Origin: Styela clava
Taxonomy: Eukaryota > Chordata > Ascidiacea > Stolidobranchia > Styelidae
DNA length: 64,000 nucleotides
Assembly: GCF_964204865.1 (NCBI RefSeq)
Contig: NC_135253.1
Location: forward strand, 22,728,001 to 22,792,000
Direction: 5' to 3'
Shown: positions 53,666 to 63,814 of the stretch, piece by piece
How positions within the stretch are numbered: position 1 is the stretch's first letter
Layout: each line of letters starts with the position of its first letter
Position numbers and translations under genes: made by a program
The notes under the pieces: generated by a model
What the model saw: the letters and a program-made list of their open reading frames with translations, nothing else
Told to the model about the DNA's origin: nothing
Database searches by the model: none

Positions 53666-53822
53666 ACTTACACAATGCAAATTCTGCTTCTAATAATCAA
53701 TCAAACTCTGGGTTATGAGCCCAGCGCGTTTCCGCTTCGCCACTCTGCTACTCGGAAGACGGATCTGTCCTTCAAAACGTGTAGTTTCAAAAAAAAAACA
53801 GCAATGAAAATTAAATTACCGA

Positions 53823-53894
53823 TGCTGTGACCAGGATTCGAACATGGGTTATCACGGCCACATCGTGAGGTTCTAACAACTATACGATCACAGC
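53823..53894 (-). tRNA. tRNA-His (GTG), damaged
   Basis: Duplicate of 39834-39905. Confidence 0.55.
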
Positions 53895-53898
53895 GTCT

Positions 53899-53970
53899 TA
53901 GCAGAGGATAGTTTCGATCCATCGACCCCTGGGTTATGAGCACAGCACGCTTCCGCTGCGCCACTCTGCT
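53899..53970 (-). tRNA. tRNA-iMet (CAT), variant
   Basis: Duplicate of 41118-41189. Confidence 0.62.
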
Positions 53971-54424
53971 GCTTGCCTAATGCAACTTCCTCTTCTAATA
54001 ATAAATAAACAATATTTTATTACAGAACTTAAGTTTTTCATCTTTGTTTTCATAGGTGTTTTGAAAATGACTTCGAAGTTTAAATTCGTCCTTCAAAGTT
54101 TAAACTAAAAAGTCGTGTAATTCTGTCAGACTGAAATATTGTCTGACAAATTCGTCCTACAAAATTTAAACTGAAAAGTCGGGTTATTCAAAGGAAAGCT
54201 CCGATGCTGTGAGCAGAATTCGAACTTGGGTTATAACGGCCATAACATGAGGTACTAACCACTATGCGATAAAAGCATCTTGACGCAGACGATGATTTCA
54301 ATTCATTAAACTTTGGGTCAAGGTCCCAGAACGTTTCCGCTTCGCCACTCTGCTACTCGGAAGACGAATCTGTCCTTCAAAACGTGGAGTTTCAAAAACA
54401 CTGCAATGAAAATTAAATTAACGA

Positions 54425-54496
54425 TGCTGTGACCAGGATTCGAACCTGGGTTATCACGGCCACAACGTGAGGTACTAATCACTATACGATCACAGC
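54425..54496 (-). tRNA. tRNA-His (GTG)
   Basis: One D-loop change in the A box; otherwise consensus. Confidence 0.85.
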
Positions 54497-54500
54497 GTCT

Positions 54501-54572
54501 TAGCAGAGGATGGTTTCGATCCATCGACCTCTGGGTTATGAGCCCAGCACGCTTCCGCTGCGCCACTCTGCT
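54501..54572 (-). tRNA. tRNA-iMet (CAT)
   Basis: Consensus copy. Confidence 0.92.
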
Positions 54573-54968
54573 GCTCGCATAATGCAACTTCCTCTTCTAA
54601 TAATAAATAAACAAGATTTTATTACAGAACTTAAGTTTTTCATCTTTGTTTTCACAGGTGTTTTGAAAATGACTTCAAAATTTAAATTCGTCCTTCAAAG
54701 TTTAAACTAAAAAGTCGGGTAATTCAAAGGAAAGCTCCGATGCTGTGAGCAGAATTCGAACTTGGGTTATAGGTTATAACGGCCATAACATGAGGTACTA
54801 ACCACTATACGATCAAAGCATTTTGACGCAGATGATGATTTCAATTCATCAAATTCTGGGTCATGGGCCCAGAACGTTTCCGCTTCGCCACTCTGCTACT
54901 CGGAATACGGAGTTGTCCTTCAAAACGTGGAGTTTCAAAAAAAAATGCAATGAAAATTAAATTACCGA

Positions 54969-55023
54969 TGCTGTGACCAGGATTCAAACCTGGGTTATCA
55001 CGGCCACAGCGTGAGGTACTAAC
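54969..55023 (-). pseudogene. tRNA-His 3' part, split by BEL element 2
   Basis: Paralog of 42181-42235, interrupted at the identical base; the 5' 22 nt are at 62236-62257. Confidence 0.9.
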
Positions 55024-55630
55024 TGTCACTTTTGGGACCCGGAAATGATAAGTCGATTTGCCGGACTCGTTTTATTGAAAGTATTCAAAACGGTTGACTA
55101 AAATACAAATGAAATAATTAGCACCAAATAAATCAAAGACAAATGATACAGAATATAAAACTAATACTTACACAAAACAACTCCATATAACAGCATAGTC
55201 CCAAAACGACAGATATACAACCAAGGTAAAACAGTAACTATAAATGCAATACAATACGAGCTGTAGACATGCAAATATCATAATGTTATATCGAACGATT
55301 CGAAATACAGTATAAAAGAAGACTATTGAATGAATTCAAACTTCAACGTTATAAAGGCGATGTAATCTTAAACTGCCATAACAAGAAATGAAATCCTAAA
55401 CTGCTACCACCAGAAATGCAATCTTAAACATCTTGCTGAGCTTAGGGGACGATAATAAAATAAATACGTAACACGATAACACGTGAAAGAGAAAAATGCG
55501 ACACGTCGAATACGAGAAAACAACACAGTAATGATGACGACGACGAGATAGCGATGATCATCACGATGACGATGTACAACTGAAGGAATCCTAACTAAAC
55601 TAAACTTTAGGACCACACGGACTGCCGACA
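55024..55630 (-). repeat. 3' LTR of BEL copy 2
   Basis: 607 bp; by eye 2 differences from the 3' LTR of copy 1 and 7 from its own 5' LTR. Confidence 0.93.
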
Positions 55631-55658
55631 AAGCCACCCCATGACTATCCGCAGGAAG

Positions 55659-57734
55659 TCATTCTTCTAGGGGGCAGATTTTTGATGCGTGTCGAATATG
55701 TATGCCATTTATAGTTTTAACCGCGACAGTTCGGACTCGTCCGTCAGAACCAGGGGAAATTTGAATATCACGACCAAGTTGCCAACGTCCTCTCGGTGCA
55801 ACGGGGTCAAAAACGAGCACCAGATTTCCTTCTTGTAAGTTTCGTTGTTCCTTCCACCACTTACATCGTGTCATCAAATTCGGTAAGTAATCTTTTCGCC
55901 ATCTTCTCCAAAACTGATTACAAATAGCTTCGGTTTGCCTCCATCGTTTTCTGTAGCATAATTTCATCACGTCTGAATCCAGTGGAAACACTTCGGCCGA
56001 ATGCCCTTTCAACAAACAATTTGGTGTAATGGCACTAAAGTCGGTTGGTTCGTCGCTCACTGTTGTAATGGGTCTACTATTCATGATGTCGGTAACCCTC
56101 GCAAACGCGGTCTTCAAGACTTCGTCGGTTACACGCACATTCCCCAGAACTGCTTTCAAAGCACGCTTTGCGGACTTTACTAATCTTTCCCAAACGCCAC
56201 CAAAATGGGGAGCGTAAGGTGGAGTGAAATGCCATTCAATATTGTGTTTTAAGCACAGTTCTGCCACGCGAGATTCATCTATCGAGTTACGGACGGTTTT
56301 CAGCTCTCGGGAACCACCAACTATATTTGATCCGTTGTCCGACCATATTTGAGATACAGGTCCTCGTTTCGCAATGAAAGACAAAAGTACACATATGAAG
56401 GAATCAGTATCCATAGTCCATGCCATCTCAATGTGTACAGCTCTCATTGAAAGACAACAAAACAAACACCCCCATCGTTTCTCTAAAACCCTGCCTCTCT
56501 TTGTTTGGATCGAGCCGAAGAAATCCAGCCCGACATTTTCGAACGGTCTTGCTTCAGTAACACGAACTTTGGGCAGATTCGACATCAGTGGGGTTCTGCA
56601 ACTTGCTCGACGTCTTTTACATTCCCAACAATTATCAATTATTCGTTTGACAAGTTTTCTCCCTTTTATATGCCAGTAGCGCTCTCTTAATGCGCTAAGC
56701 GTGGCCTCTGGACCGGCATGTGCGAGTCGAATATGAGCAGCTTTCATTATCAACCATGAAATTCGACATGGGCAGTTCGAATCACATTTCAAACTTGAAT
56801 ACGGCAGTATAATAGGATGTTTCGAACGCAGTGGGATATTGGCATTTTCAAGACGGCCCCCGACGCGGATCACTTGTCCATCGAAAAATGGCGTCAGATT
56901 AAGTAACGTTGATTTTGAGGATAAATCTTCTCCGTTAGTTATGCATTTGCGCTCCACGCGGAAATGCTTGTTTTGAGCAGAAACTATCCAATACCGGCCC
57001 GCGAGTTCCAACTGTTTAGGAGTCACAAGTTGAGCTGGCAGCGGGCTATACGTCGGACATTTCACAGAAAGATTCTTAAAATACCGAGCTGCCAACAAAA
57101 CCACGGCAGTTCGTTTGCATAAGGAAAACCACGAATCAAAACGTTCGACATCGACGACCTTTTCGATTTCCGAATCAAGTACTCCATCGCTGTTATCCGT
57201 AGTTATAAAACAATCTGCTAGTATGCATGTTTGATATTTAATCTCTTGGTCGTGGTCGTCAACTGCACGTAACGCTATCTGGCTTGGCCAATCACTTTCG
57301 GGCATGAGCAAAAACTCTGGTCCATGTAGCCATCGATCAGAATTTTCTAGAAATTTGGAAACCGTCATTCCCCTAGTGCAGTAATCAGCGGGATTCTGTG
57401 CGGAGTCGACGTACTTCCATTGGTGTGGCCGAGTGTGATCGAGTATTTCGCGAACGCGATTGGCTACAAATGTTTTAAATCTTCGAGTTTTATTTTTTAA
57501 ATATCTCAATACACAAGTCGAGTCGGACCACATATGTACGTCGCCTAGTGGAAGGGATAGTTCTTTTCGGAGAAAACTTAACAATCGCACGGCCAAGAGA
57601 GCACCTTGCAATTCTAAACGAGGCACGTTCATACCTTTCATAGGTGCGACTCTTGCTTTAGCCGCGATAAGACTACACTGAAAATTCTCCCGGGAATGCT
57701 TCGAAATTATGTATGCTACCGCGCCATATGCCAC
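55659..57734 (-). CDS. BEL pol C-terminal part: RNase H, integrase, DUF5641-like (copy 2)
   Basis: 691 residues from the first Met; frame open upstream to 57842. Zinc-binding and DDE residues are at the same positions as in copy 1 and are all intact. Scattered substitutions separate the copies, for example Asn for Thr in the residues just before PRLEL. Confidence 0.9.
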   Translation of the reverse strand: MAYGAVAYIISKHSRENFQCSLIAAKARVAPMKGMNVPRLELQGALLAVRLLSFLRKELSLPLGDVHMWSDSTCVLRYLKNKTRRFKTFVANRVREILDHTRPHQWKYVDSAQNPADYCTRGMTVSKFLENSDRWLHGPEFLLMPESDWPSQIALRAVDDHDQEIKYQTCILADCFITTDNSDGVLDSEIEKVVDVERFDSWFSLCKRTAVVLLAARYFKNLSVKCPTYSPLPAQLVTPKQLELAGRYWIVSAQNKHFRVERKCITNGEDLSSKSTLLNLTPFFDGQVIRVGGRLENANIPLRSKHPIILPYSSLKCDSNCPCRISWLIMKAAHIRLAHAGPEATLSALRERYWHIKGRKLVKRIIDNCWECKRRRASCRTPLMSNLPKVRVTEARPFENVGLDFFGSIQTKRGRVLEKRWGCLFCCLSMRAVHIEMAWTMDTDSFICVLLSFIAKRGPVSQIWSDNGSNIVGGSRELKTVRNSIDESRVAELCLKHNIEWHFTPPYAPHFGGVWERLVKSAKRALKAVLGNVRVTDEVLKTAFARVTDIMNSRPITTVSDEPTDFSAITPNCLLKGHSAEVFPLDSDVMKLCYRKRWRQTEAICNQFWRRWRKDYLPNLMTRCKWWKEQRNLQEGNLVLVFDPVAPRGRWQLGRDIQISPGSDGRVRTVAVKTINGIHIRHASKICPLEE

Positions 57735-57842
57735 TTCTGATGCATCACAGAATATATGAATTTCATACGAGGAACTTTCACATTTAACACCTTTAAATTG
57801 ACGTGGAATCGAAAAACTCTTTAAACATTTCAGCGAATTTAT

Positions 57843-59909
57843 TCAATTTTCCCAACACTTCAATCTCTTATTATCAAATACTTCGTCCCAAGCTAAGTTG
57901 TCACGCCAACATTCCCGCCGTAATAATTTGGCATACAAAATGATTGGTGCTACAAATCCTAATGGATCGAATATTGAACTGGTTACACCAAGGGCCTTTC
58001 TTTTCGTGGTAAATTCAGTAAATTTCTGGTGGTCGAATATAAAGCAATCCTTCTCGATGTCCCAATGCAAGCCCAGAGCTTTTCTAACAGGTAATCTGTC
58101 CAGATCTAAGTCAACATTAGTGACGACACGTCCACTGGATATTTCACGTAAAACCGATTTAGAATTCGAAACCCACTTGGTCAAGTTGAATCCTTTATCG
58201 TGTAACATCTTAATCATATCTTTAGCTGTCGATACCGCGGAATCAACATTCCATTTCGAAGTAAGTAAATCATCGACATAAAAGTCTCTATCGGTAGTTA
58301 ATATTACGTCTCTAGGAAACTTGTTTCTACTATCGTACGCAGCTCTCTTCAAACAAAAGTTTGCGACATAAGGTGAATCCACAGCTCCAAAAATACGAAC
58401 TAAGAATTTATACACATCTGGCCGTTTGGTTGAAAAAAGGTCTTCCGACCAGAGAAAACGTGCAGAATCCGTATCATCTTCCGGCAATCGAATCATATGA
58501 AACATGGCTTCTATATCGGCGCTTATAGCGATTGGTCTTTCCCGAAAACGTAAAAGCACCCCGACTAGATTATTGATCAAATCGCGCCCGGACATCAATC
58601 GACTGTTCAGACTGACGCCGCAGCAAGTAGATGCCGCCTCAAAAACAATTCTTAGTTTATTTGGCCCTTTGGGATTTTCAACGCGATGATGAGGCAGAAA
58701 CCAAGTTCGAGGACCGCGAAACGCCTTTTCATCTGAAGTTAGCTTACGCACCCAACCCCTTTCAATATTCTTCGCCATTTCTTTACAATATAAGTTTCGC
58801 AAACGTTCGTTTCCTTGGAGTCGTTTTCTAAGATTTTCGAACCTGTTAAGCGCTACGTGTTCGTTTTGCGGCATTTCGCAATTTTCATTTCTCCACATAA
58901 ACCCAACCTCGTAATGACCGTCGATAAATCTAATTTTTCTTTCCATCAAATTATCAGTTTGTCTATCTTCAATCGACTCGCTACGGGTCAAATTGTACGC
59001 CGTGCCTACAGCTTCAGTGGACCAAAATCGCTCGACTTGTTCTTGCAGCATGTTATACTGGTCACGCAAATCACAACACAGCATATTTGAAACAGTTTCA
59101 TCTTCATTAGTCGCGCCTGAAGACCCGATCAAAGTCCAACCGAGAGGAGTTTTAATACCCACTGGTTCATGTTGCTGGCCGACTCTACGTTCAAGCTGGA
59201 AATGCGCTAAGGGAATATCGGCTCCGATTAAAATCATGGCTTTGTTCGCTTCAATGTCGGTTAACGGAATATCCTGCAGGTGAGTCATATTGTGATCGTT
59301 CTTAAGGATTCTAGCTGGATGTGGTATGCGTGACTCGACCACAAACACTTTGCTTAACATCAGAATTTGACCACTCTCGTCGTGAGCAGATCGCACCGAC
59401 AATTTCACCACCTCCGTATTTTGCGAAACGCCCTTATTGCATAAGGTGTTAATGGTTAGACACCTAGGACTTCCTTTTAAACCAAGTTTTTGTTTTAATT
59501 TGGGATGTATTATTGAGATTTGACTGGCAGAATCTAGAACAGCGATAGCATATTCAGAGGATCCCAATGGGCCTTTTACTACGACTGGTAAAAGCTGAAA
59601 CTGAACACCATTAACGCCTGAAACATGAGAATTGGCAACGCCGCTCATATGAGGAGGGAGATCAGGCTGATTGTTATCACTCAATCTATTAGGAACGACT
59701 CTCAAACCATGGATGGCTGAATGATGCTTACCAGGACAAACACGACACATATTGCGGAACCGGCACGAAATAGCTAAATGTCCAGGTTCGAGACAGTTGA
59801 AGCACAGGCGTGAATCTAGTAGAAATCTTCTTTTCGTGTCATTGGCACTAAACCTGAAGCTATCGCAGTTACTTAAAGAATGAAAACCATTGCAATAGAA
59901 ACATTGCAT
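57843..59909 (-). CDS. BEL pol N-terminal part: zinc knuckles, protease, RT (copy 2)
   Basis: 688 residues without frameshift. Zinc knuckles at 3-15 (CX2CX3HX4C) and 36-49 (CX2CX4HX4C); protease-like motif DSAS at 126-129; RT with motif-A Asp 465, YVDD at 544-547 and a GPRTWFLPHH block at 399-408. Residue 424 is Glu where copy 1 has Asp (IVF[D/E]AAS), which may weaken RT. The Met at 59909 is only the first in frame: reading continues upstream into the gag overlap in the -1 frame. It ends at TGA 57843-57845, in frame with the RNase H segment. Confidence 0.9.
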   Translation of the reverse strand: MQCFYCNGFHSLSNCDSFRFSANDTKRRFLLDSRLCFNCLEPGHLAISCRFRNMCRVCPGKHHSAIHGLRVVPNRLSDNNQPDLPPHMSGVANSHVSGVNGVQFQLLPVVVKGPLGSSEYAIAVLDSASQISIIHPKLKQKLGLKGSPRCLTINTLCNKGVSQNTEVVKLSVRSAHDESGQILMLSKVFVVESRIPHPARILKNDHNMTHLQDIPLTDIEANKAMILIGADIPLAHFQLERRVGQQHEPVGIKTPLGWTLIGSSGATNEDETVSNMLCCDLRDQYNMLQEQVERFWSTEAVGTAYNLTRSESIEDRQTDNLMERKIRFIDGHYEVGFMWRNENCEMPQNEHVALNRFENLRKRLQGNERLRNLYCKEMAKNIERGWVRKLTSDEKAFRGPRTWFLPHHRVENPKGPNKLRIVFEAASTCCGVSLNSRLMSGRDLINNLVGVLLRFRERPIAISADIEAMFHMIRLPEDDTDSARFLWSEDLFSTKRPDVYKFLVRIFGAVDSPYVANFCLKRAAYDSRNKFPRDVILTTDRDFYVDDLLTSKWNVDSAVSTAKDMIKMLHDKGFNLTKWVSNSKSVLREISSGRVVTNVDLDLDRLPVRKALGLHWDIEKDCFIFDHQKFTEFTTKRKALGVTSSIFDPLGFVAPIILYAKLLRRECWRDNLAWDEVFDNKRLKCWEN

Positions 59910-61600
59910 TCGCGGTTGTTCGAGCGGCTGATCTGAATGACCCGATAATAGGGATAAACCACATTCTTCTTAGGAAATGCCTGTCTGCGATCGTCACGAT
60001 CTATTTTAGTACTGAAAAGATTTGGTGAAAAAGGATTTCCTAATTCCTCGCATCGTTCCCACAACCACTGCTCGAAGTCCAGTAAACTCGGCATTTCGTC
60101 GGCACGAATCATATCAGTCACAAACTTATTCCAACTCGAGGTCAGTTCTGCCGGAATTCGCAATGCTGTCTTTCTAACATTTTCAATACTATACAAATCT
60201 GCAAGCAATCGCATTTTCTTCAAATTTATCACAATGTCGCGAACTTCAGAATGAAAATCGGATATTTTTCGGATACTGAATTCTTTTACTCGTCTACCAT
60301 CTACAACCTTCTCGATAAAGGCCCGAGCAATCGTCACCCGTTGGCCGAATATATGTTTCAATTCACTCAACGCGACAATATAATTACTTCCCACCGTGCC
60401 TAAGCCATCGACATGTCGTTTAGCCACCCCCGTCAAAGACGCGACTAAGCGAACCATACGCGAACCGTCGTCGTCAAGAGAACTGTGTACATTATCAAAA
60501 AATAACTCCATAAAGTTTGGCCATTCTAGGGGCGTTCCGCTAAAACTAGAAATCGTAATCGGTGATAAATGGTGCTGGGACAATATTCTAGAATTCAACT
60601 GTCATGATAACATAGTTTGTTCCTCTACTGACATATTAAAAGAATTACCATAAAATTTACCAGACTGGTTAGGTTCCAAGTGGTCAATCCACGCGTCGAC
60701 TGCTTCTTGTGGTATAAGCATTCTGTTTGCAGGAGACGGGCGTTTGTAAGTTCGTGCTGCCGGGAAGTGCAATTCTTTGGTCTTTTCTGAATTTGTTATC
60801 ACTTGACTCTTCGTCGGAACAAAAAAGTTCGCTGCACTTCGTCTGCATGTTGACTCTAACGGATATTCAATATTGACGCCACGGAAGTTATCTTTAGGCA
60901 TCTTTTTGGTAGCCAATTCAGTCTTTTCTTGTTCAATTTCACGCATAAGTTCGTCAGCTCGGCGACGTGTTAGATCTGCCATTCGTTCTTTTTCGTTTAT
61001 GTCTCGACGTTTGGTATCAAGGCGACGCTCTAGTGCTGATATTTTATTGCGAATGGTATCTTCTTCTGTGAGAAAGTCTCGTTTAGCCATACGTACAAGA
61101 GAATCGGCTCTTTCTACCTCTCGTTCTTGCTCAAGTTGCAATCGCTTCAGTGATTCAACACTGCATTTGCTTGTATTGGATTCGACAGACCCGTGATCAG
61201 AAACGATCTCCTCGTCAAGGTAAGAATTAATTCTGCTTTCAATTTGATCGATTTTCGATAACATCATTTGCCTTCCAGTTTCATATTTCTTCAAAACATT
61301 TGGATTACGGGTAGTCGGAATGAGTTTATCCATCACTTGGTCATAAGCAATTCGTTTAACATGAAGTCCAATATTAAGATCAGTAACGATAGAATTTTGA
61401 GCATTTTCAGTAATCGATTTTGAAATTCTGTCGCACAAACCATTTAGTTCATTTTGTAGTCGGACTCGTTCGTGGCATAATACATTGCGTCCAATAGTTT
61501 CAGAGTTACCGTCGTCTGTTTCCGCGAGAGGAACTGCAGGCGAAGAAGAAGCTTCTCGTCTATTCAAATATTGTGTAATTGATTCATCTGCTTCGTTCAT
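59873..61600 (-). pseudogene. gag: BEL/Pao gag with a premature stop (copy 2)
   Basis: The first 332 residues (60602-61600) are followed by TGA where copy 1 has a Leu codon (TTA), one base substitution at 60603. The remaining DUF1759-like part stays open (59873-60598 from an internal Met). Confidence 0.9.
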
Positions 61601-61628
61601 CGTCGTCGCAAGGAGATTTGTTCAACTT

Positions 61629-62235
61629 TGTCACTTTTGGGACCCGGAAATGATAAGTCGATTTGCCAGACTCGTTTTATTGAAAGTATTCAAAACGGTT
61701 GACTAAAATACAAATGAAATAATTAGCACCAAATAAATCAAAGACAAATGATACAGAAAATAAAACTAATACACACACAAAACAACTCCATATAACAGCA
61801 TAGTCCCAAAACGACAGATATACAACCAAGGTAAAACAGTAACTATAAATGCAATACAATACGAGCTGTAGACATGCAAATATCATAATGTTATATCGAA
61901 CGATTCGAAATACAGTATAAAAGAAGAATATTGAATGAATTCAAACTTCAACGTTATAAAGGCGATGTAATCTTAAACTGCCATAACAAGAAATGAAATC
62001 CTAAACTGCTACCACCAGAAATGCAATCTTAAACATCTTGCTGAGCTTAGGGGACGATAATAAAATAAATACGTAACACGATAACACGTGAAAGAGAAAA
62101 ATGCGACACGTCGAATACGAGAAAACAACACAGTAATGATGACGACGACGAGATAGCGATAATCATCACGATGACGATGTATAACTGAAGGAATCCTAAC
62201 TAAACTAAACTTTAGGACCACACGGACTGCCGACA
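61629..62235 (-). repeat. 5' LTR of BEL copy 2
   Basis: 607 bp; by eye 2 differences from the 5' LTR of copy 1. Confidence 0.93.
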
Positions 62236-62261
62236 CTAACCACTATACGATCACAGCGTTT

Positions 62262-62333
62262 TAGCAGGGGATAGTTTCGATCCATCGACCTCTGGGTTAT
62301 GAGACCAACACGCTTCCGCTGCGCCACACTGCT
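62262..62333 (-). tRNA. tRNA-iMet (CAT), variant
   Basis: Duplicate of 49473-49544 with one further acceptor change. Confidence 0.6.
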
Positions 62334-62486
62334 ACTGACACAACGCAAATTCCGCTTCTAATAATCAATCAAACTCTGGGTTATGAGCCCAGCATGTTTC
62401 CGCTTCGCCACTCTGCTACTCGGAATACGGAGTTGTCCTTCAAAACGTGGAGTTTCAAAAAAACGCAATGAAAATTAAATTACCGA

Positions 62487-62558
62487 TGCTGTGACCAGGA
62501 TTCGAACCTGGGTTATCACGGCCACAACGTGAGGTACTAACCACTATACGATCACAGC
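62487..62558 (-). tRNA. tRNA-His (GTG)
   Basis: Consensus copy. Confidence 0.93.
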
Positions 62559-62562
62559 GTAT

Positions 62563-62634
62563 TAGCAGAGGATGGTTTCGATCCATCGACCTCTGGGATA
62601 TGAGCCCAGCACGCTTCCGCTGCGCCACTCTGCT
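62563..62634 (-). tRNA. tRNA-iMet (CAT), loop variant
   Basis: A38 to T; its duplicate at 49774 is consensus. Confidence 0.8.
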
Positions 62635-63133
62635 ACTCACACAATGCCAATTCCGCTTCTAATAATCAATCAAACTCTGGGTTATGAGCCCAGCACGCTT
62701 CCGATTCGCCACTCTGCTACTCGGAATACGGAGTTGTCCTTCAAAACGTGGAGTTTCCTTCCTTTTCTAATAATAAATAAACAAATTTTTAATTCAGAAC
62801 TTCAGTTTTTCACCTATGTTTTCATATGTATTTTCAAAATGACTGAAATATTTTCTGACAAATTCGTTCTACAAAATTCAAACTGAAAAGTCGGGTAATT
62901 CAAAGGAAAGCTCCGATGCTGTGAGCAGAATTTGAACTTGGGTTATAACGGCCATAACATGAGGTACTAACCACTATACGATCAAAGTTTGACGCAGATG
63001 ATGATTTAAATTCATCAAACTCTGGGTCATGGGCCCAGAACGTTTCCGCTTCGCCACTCTGCTACTCGGAATACGGAGTTGTCCTTCAAAACGTGGAGTT
63101 TCAAAAAAAACGCAATGAAAATTAAATTACCGA

Positions 63134-63205
63134 TGCTGTGACCAGGATTTGAACCTGGCTTTTCACGGCCACAACGTGAGGTACTAACCACTATACGATC
63201 ACAGC
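63134..63205 (-). tRNA. tRNA-His (GTG), variant
   Basis: T-loop change (C to T on plus) and the same T-stem/variable changes as 50345-50416. Confidence 0.62.
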
Positions 63206-63209
63206 GTTT

Positions 63210-63281
63210 TAGCAGAGGATGGTTTCGATCCATCGACCTCTGGGTTATGAGCCCAGCACGCTTCCGCTGCGCCACTCTGCT
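63210..63281 (-). tRNA. tRNA-iMet (CAT)
   Basis: Consensus copy. Confidence 0.92.
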
Positions 63282-63666
63282 GCTTGCATAATGCAACTTC
63301 CTCTTCTAATAATGAATAAACAAGATTTTATTACCGAACTTCAGTTTTCAACCTTTGTTTTCATAGGTGTTTTGAAAATGACTTCAAAATTTAATTTCGT
63401 CTTTCAAAGTTTAAACTAAAAAGTCGGATAATTCAAAGGAAAGCTCCGATGCTGTGAGCAGAATTCGAACTTGGGATAAAACGGCCACAACACGAGGTAC
63501 TAACCACTATACGATCAAAGTTTGACGCAGATGATGATTTCAATTCATCAAACTCTGGGTCATGGGCACAGAACGTTTCCGCTTCGCCACTCTGCTACTC
63601 GGAATACGGAGTTGTCCTTCAAAACGTGGCGTTTCAAAAAAACAGCAATGAAAATTAAATTACCGA

Positions 63667-63738
63667 TGCTGTGACCAGGATTCGAACCTGGGTTATCACG
63701 GCCACAACGTGAGGTACTAACCACTATACGATCACAGC
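63667..63738 (-). tRNA. tRNA-His (GTG)
   Basis: Consensus copy. Confidence 0.93.
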
Positions 63739-63742
63739 GTCT

Positions 63743-63814
63743 TAGAAGAGGATGGTTTCGATTCATCGACCTCTGGGTTATGAGCCCAGCACGCTTCCGC
63801 TGCGCCACTCTGCT
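63743..63814 (-). tRNA. tRNA-iMet (CAT), variant
   Basis: Duplicate of 50954-51025 with the same acceptor and T-stem changes. Confidence 0.78.

Larger units (their letters stand above)
49447..55023 (-). repeat. tRNA array block V with degenerate B pairs
   Basis: Degenerate pairs: 50128-50199/50204-50274, 50661-50732/50737-50807, 51401-51472/51480-51550, 52439-52510/52518-52588, 53004-53075/53083-53153, 54205-54276/54284-54354, 54741-54819/54827-54897 (His-like with an extra 8 nt). iMet 5'-half fragments: 49578-49628, 49879-49929, 53398-53448 (anticodon position reads CTT), 53699-53749. Three A dimers follow each other without B pairs at 51621-52204. The 5' 22 nt of the split tRNA-His lie at 49447-49468. 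Confidence 0.9.
55024..62235 (-). mobile_element. BEL/Pao LTR retrotransposon, copy 2
   Basis: 7,212 bp, same structure, target duplication CTAAC (55019-55023 and 62236-62240) and flanks as copy 1, so it arose by duplication of the locus and not by a second insertion. Pol lacks the copy-1 frameshift, but gag has a stop at 60602-60604, the shared TGA lies at 57843-57845 and the RT motif IVFDAAS reads IVFEAAS. Confidence 0.93.
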
